This document shows, piece by piece, positions 61,419-64,000 of a stretch of DNA of 64,000 nucleotides. Source of the stretch: Baylisascaris procyonis (taxonomy: Eukaryota; Nematoda; Chromadorea; Rhabditida; Ascarididae); the NCBI GenBank assembly GCA_037389465.1, contig JAZARR010000213.1, positions 3,950,501 to 4,014,500 on the forward strand, given 5' to 3'. Each line of letters begins with the position of its first letter. Positions within the stretch are counted from its first letter, which is position 1. The position numbers were made by a program, and so were the translations under genes. The notes beneath the pieces were generated by a model. That model made no database searches. It worked only from the letters and a program-made list of their open reading frames with translations, and was not told the DNA's origin.

Positions 61419-62102
61419 GAAATAAAATTTTTAATTTAGAACAAAAAAAGACGAAGTTGAAAGCATAACGAATGAAAGAATCAACGACGATCTTGGATTT
61501 GAAGAAATGTAGATGGTAGCAATAAATTTGCATTAAGCAAGATTGAAGATGCAAAGGAAGGGGAAGCTTATCACTCGCTTATCACTTTTTAATTTGACTA
61601 AAATGATAAGTTGCGCTTTTTTAGGAACCTAAACGAGTACGGAAAATAATGCCTTCTATGAGGGAATTTATTAGGTGTTGACTTATCTCGAAAAAAGTAA
61701 AACTGATTTATTGCATGAATGTTTTTCAATTTTTTTAATCCATGCATTACACCTAATTTTTCTTCCATTTACATATTGTTCAAGTTACTATTCTACTGTA
61801 TTTTATTTCTAAGTGATTCAAAATCCTTCTATATAATTCAACTTCTTATCCCCTTCGGCAGATCTATTCGATGTGCTCCCACTTTTAAACTTGCTCAACT
61901 TTCTCTGCATCTTGAAATAAACCTTTACATTCATGAAGTCGTTTTAGCAAAAACATTTAAAAAAAAAACCGTAATACATTCAACTCCGTTGCATAAAAAT
62001 TTGTTCTTTGATGGTGCAACCGCTAAAACTTGGGAAATGTTCGCCAAAATATGTAAAACCTAACGGCACAATTCGATGCCACGACATCTGCGCCGACAGA
62101 AA

Positions 62103-62205
62103 TTGCGCCTCTATGCGAAAATCATAATTACGCTTAACTTTATTACGTTAGTCACCTCAACATTTTTTCGTTGCGGCATTGTACGTCCGCCTTCTAGAGG
62201 CGCAA
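62103..62205. repeat. 11-bp inverted repeats, 81 bp apart
   Basis: TTGCGCCTCTA (62103-62113) and TAGAGGCGCAA (62195-62205) are exact inverted copies. GCACAATTC also occurs on both sides (near 62066 and 62234). The arrangement could be a very short MITE-like element of about 170 bp or a structured RNA. Weak evidence. Confidence 0.45.
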
Positions 62206-63827
62206 ATGTCAAAGGTAAAGCTGTCGCATAATCGCACAATTCAATGGAAAATGAATCATAAACAATCGCATACAACCATACTATGCTGTTTTAAATTACT
62301 ACCAATGTAGTCAAACAATATCAGTGAATTGTTTCAACGATAAACTGTGACACCTGAGATAATTAAACAGAACTTGGGCGATTAAGCACAACTGCGGTAA
62401 ACAACTATTAAGACTCGCAATACAAACGCACCAATGATGAGAACCTAAAAACACCTGTAACACAGCAAATTGTAGGTGATTAAAGCGATCATAGCCATGC
62501 TTGAATAATTACACCCAGGTTTATTATTCATTGAGTTGATTTTGCGGTCACAACAACGATCGCTACCTAGGATTGTACTTCATACTTCACCATAACCAAT
62601 AACAACCTCAAGAATCTCGAGGACCCGCCATTCCAGACAACTTCGTACTTGCCATCCGATCGGCGCAAGTGTCACAGCTTATTTATGCAACCCATTTAAT
62701 CTTTACCGTAAATAATTTGCGTGTCGCGGCTGTAACATTCCAGCTAAAATCTATGGCATCTAAACGATGCAGCGTTAAACCCAATTAAACGATCTGAGTG
62801 AACTCTACAATAGATGAGGCGTAGTCGGCAAATACTTTAATGCTACTAAACATAGGATGCGCTAATTTATACAAATTAAGCACCTTCAAAACTTTTTCTA
62901 ATCTAATAAATTAGCATTTGGAATTATTGGGCAAAAAAAATTTTTTTTCTGTAAAATTTTAGGTTTAAAAAAATTTGCAAGGTGGTAAGTTACCCTTTTC
63001 CTTTCCAAAATCATTTCTTTTTTGTTTGAGAGAATGGAAAAAATTTTTCCTGTTGTAGTAGAAATTTTCTTCCTCTCTGTTCAAACAATTTCTTCTTTTT
63101 CATCCATATTTGATCGATTATTAAGCGCATTTGATTTGCATATTTCATGCTTCTTTTAAATGCCTTGTAAATAAATTGCCAATACAGAAGAATGGCTGTT
63201 GTGATTGGCTAAAGGCAAATGGTGGGCAAACAAACACACATACAGGGATGTACGGAGATATACAATTGGACATCCGGTCACCATAATGCAATTTATTTAT
63301 TTATTTATTTATTTATTATTATCATTTTTTATTTTTTTTATTCCTTCCTAAAAACATACAAAAAGCGCATTTTGCGTTTTTTTTTTTTTTGAAAATTTCT
63401 ATCATCAGTTAGACTGAACCATTTTAGATTTGATTTATTATGCAGTAAAAATTTCATTCCTGTGATGAATTTAAGCATTAGCGTAACAACACAAATTTGA
63501 TAGCATGTTAGCATATGAATCGCAAATGTGGGCGATATCAAAGAAATTACTTTCATAGTAGTGGACACATTTTATTGAAATTGTACACAAAATCCGCCGA
63601 TGATTACGAGCTTCATATAATTTTCACGTGATTTTCATTCTTTGCCTGCGTGCATCAATATATATGACCATAAAACTTAGCACCCTCTTCAAATCGAAAC
63701 GAAATCAACTAATCGAACTGATATGCTCAACTCTTTTGATTATCGTGTTGTTCCCATTTGGGACTGCTTGTCATATGATGTGCTAATGGCTGGTAATTTG
63801 TCATGCTCATATCAATTATGACTAATC

Positions 63828-63830
<3 letters not shown>

Positions 63831-63900
<70 letters not shown>
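63831..63900. repeat. (AT)n microsatellite, 35 units
   Basis: Uninterrupted AT dinucleotides near the right edge of the window. Confidence 0.98.
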
Positions 63901-63902
<2 letters not shown>

Positions 63903-64000
63903 ATTTTTTTTAAATTTGAGTTGTACATAACAACGATGAAAAAGTAAAAGAAGACGAAAATTCACATAAATTATTTCGATCATAAAGAAAAACAACGAAA

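Larger units (their letters stand above)
61419..64000. other. Upstream region of RPN2, no gene recognised
   Basis: AT-rich sequence expected to contain the RPN2 promoter. It holds an 11-bp inverted repeat pair (62103-62205), a slightly GC-richer stretch to about 62800, TTTA repeats (63292-63316) and a long AT microsatellite. Short ORFs (61719-62063 plus, 63338-63568 minus) look like chance frames. Confidence 0.5.

Noticed and set aside
1..64000. CRISPR array, prophage, bacterial operon or horizontally acquired cluster
   Set aside because: No regularly spaced direct repeats or bacterial-type gene packing; every recognised gene is intron-rich and animal-like.

Overview
This window looks like a gene-poor, AT-rich stretch of a nematode chromosome. 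The evidence is intron-rich genes with short exons, introns of about 0.2 to 2.6 kb, TTTCAG-type 3' splice sites, and acceptors lying 0 to 17 bases before the start codons of all three recognisable genes, which is the usual mark of spliced-leader trans-splicing. No species is named; long AT microsatellites and retroposed insertions fit a parasitic species with large introns, but that is inference. All exon models were built by hand from reading frame, GT-AG sites and matching intron phases.

Three genes are recognised, all on the minus strand. (1) 4181-15334: a YAP/Yorkie-type Hippo-pathway coactivator (yap-1), 10 exons, about 457 aa. It has a TEAD-binding LxxLF helix, two Lats-type HxRxxS sites, a degenerate first WW domain, polyglutamine, a canonical second WW domain and a coiled coil. 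(2) 40068-48326: a mitochondrial malonyl-CoA synthetase of the ACSF3/MatB family, 10 exons, about 512 aa, with all adenylation-domain core motifs. (3) 50182-61399: ribophorin II / oligosaccharyltransferase delta subunit (RPN2, ostd-1 type), 14 exons, about 658 aa, with a signal peptide and three membrane segments. The genes have unrelated jobs (transcription control, mitochondrial fatty-acid metabolism, N-glycosylation) and no joint pathway is proposed.

Mobile and repeated DNA sits mainly in the introns. RPN2 intron 1 carries a 5'-truncated non-LTR retrotransposon in antisense, with an intact 402-codon reverse transcriptase/zinc-finger frame and 17-bp target-site duplications. ACSF3 introns carry a 216-bp retroposon with perfect 13-bp duplications, a tRNA-like SINE head, a GC/Z-DNA block and a three-copy tandem repeat of about 513 bp. 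yap-1 intron 5 carries a perfect 44-bp palindrome.

The 25 kb between yap-1 and ACSF3, the first 4 kb, and the last 2.6 kb hold no gene I can name. Several short candidate exons and islands of higher GC there are listed with low confidence. I saw no CRISPR array, rRNA gene or convincing tRNA gene. The most interesting items are the nematode YAP with a worn-out first WW domain, its possible alternative first exon, and the RPN2 tail, in which a tiny last exon creates a KxKxx-type ER-retrieval end.
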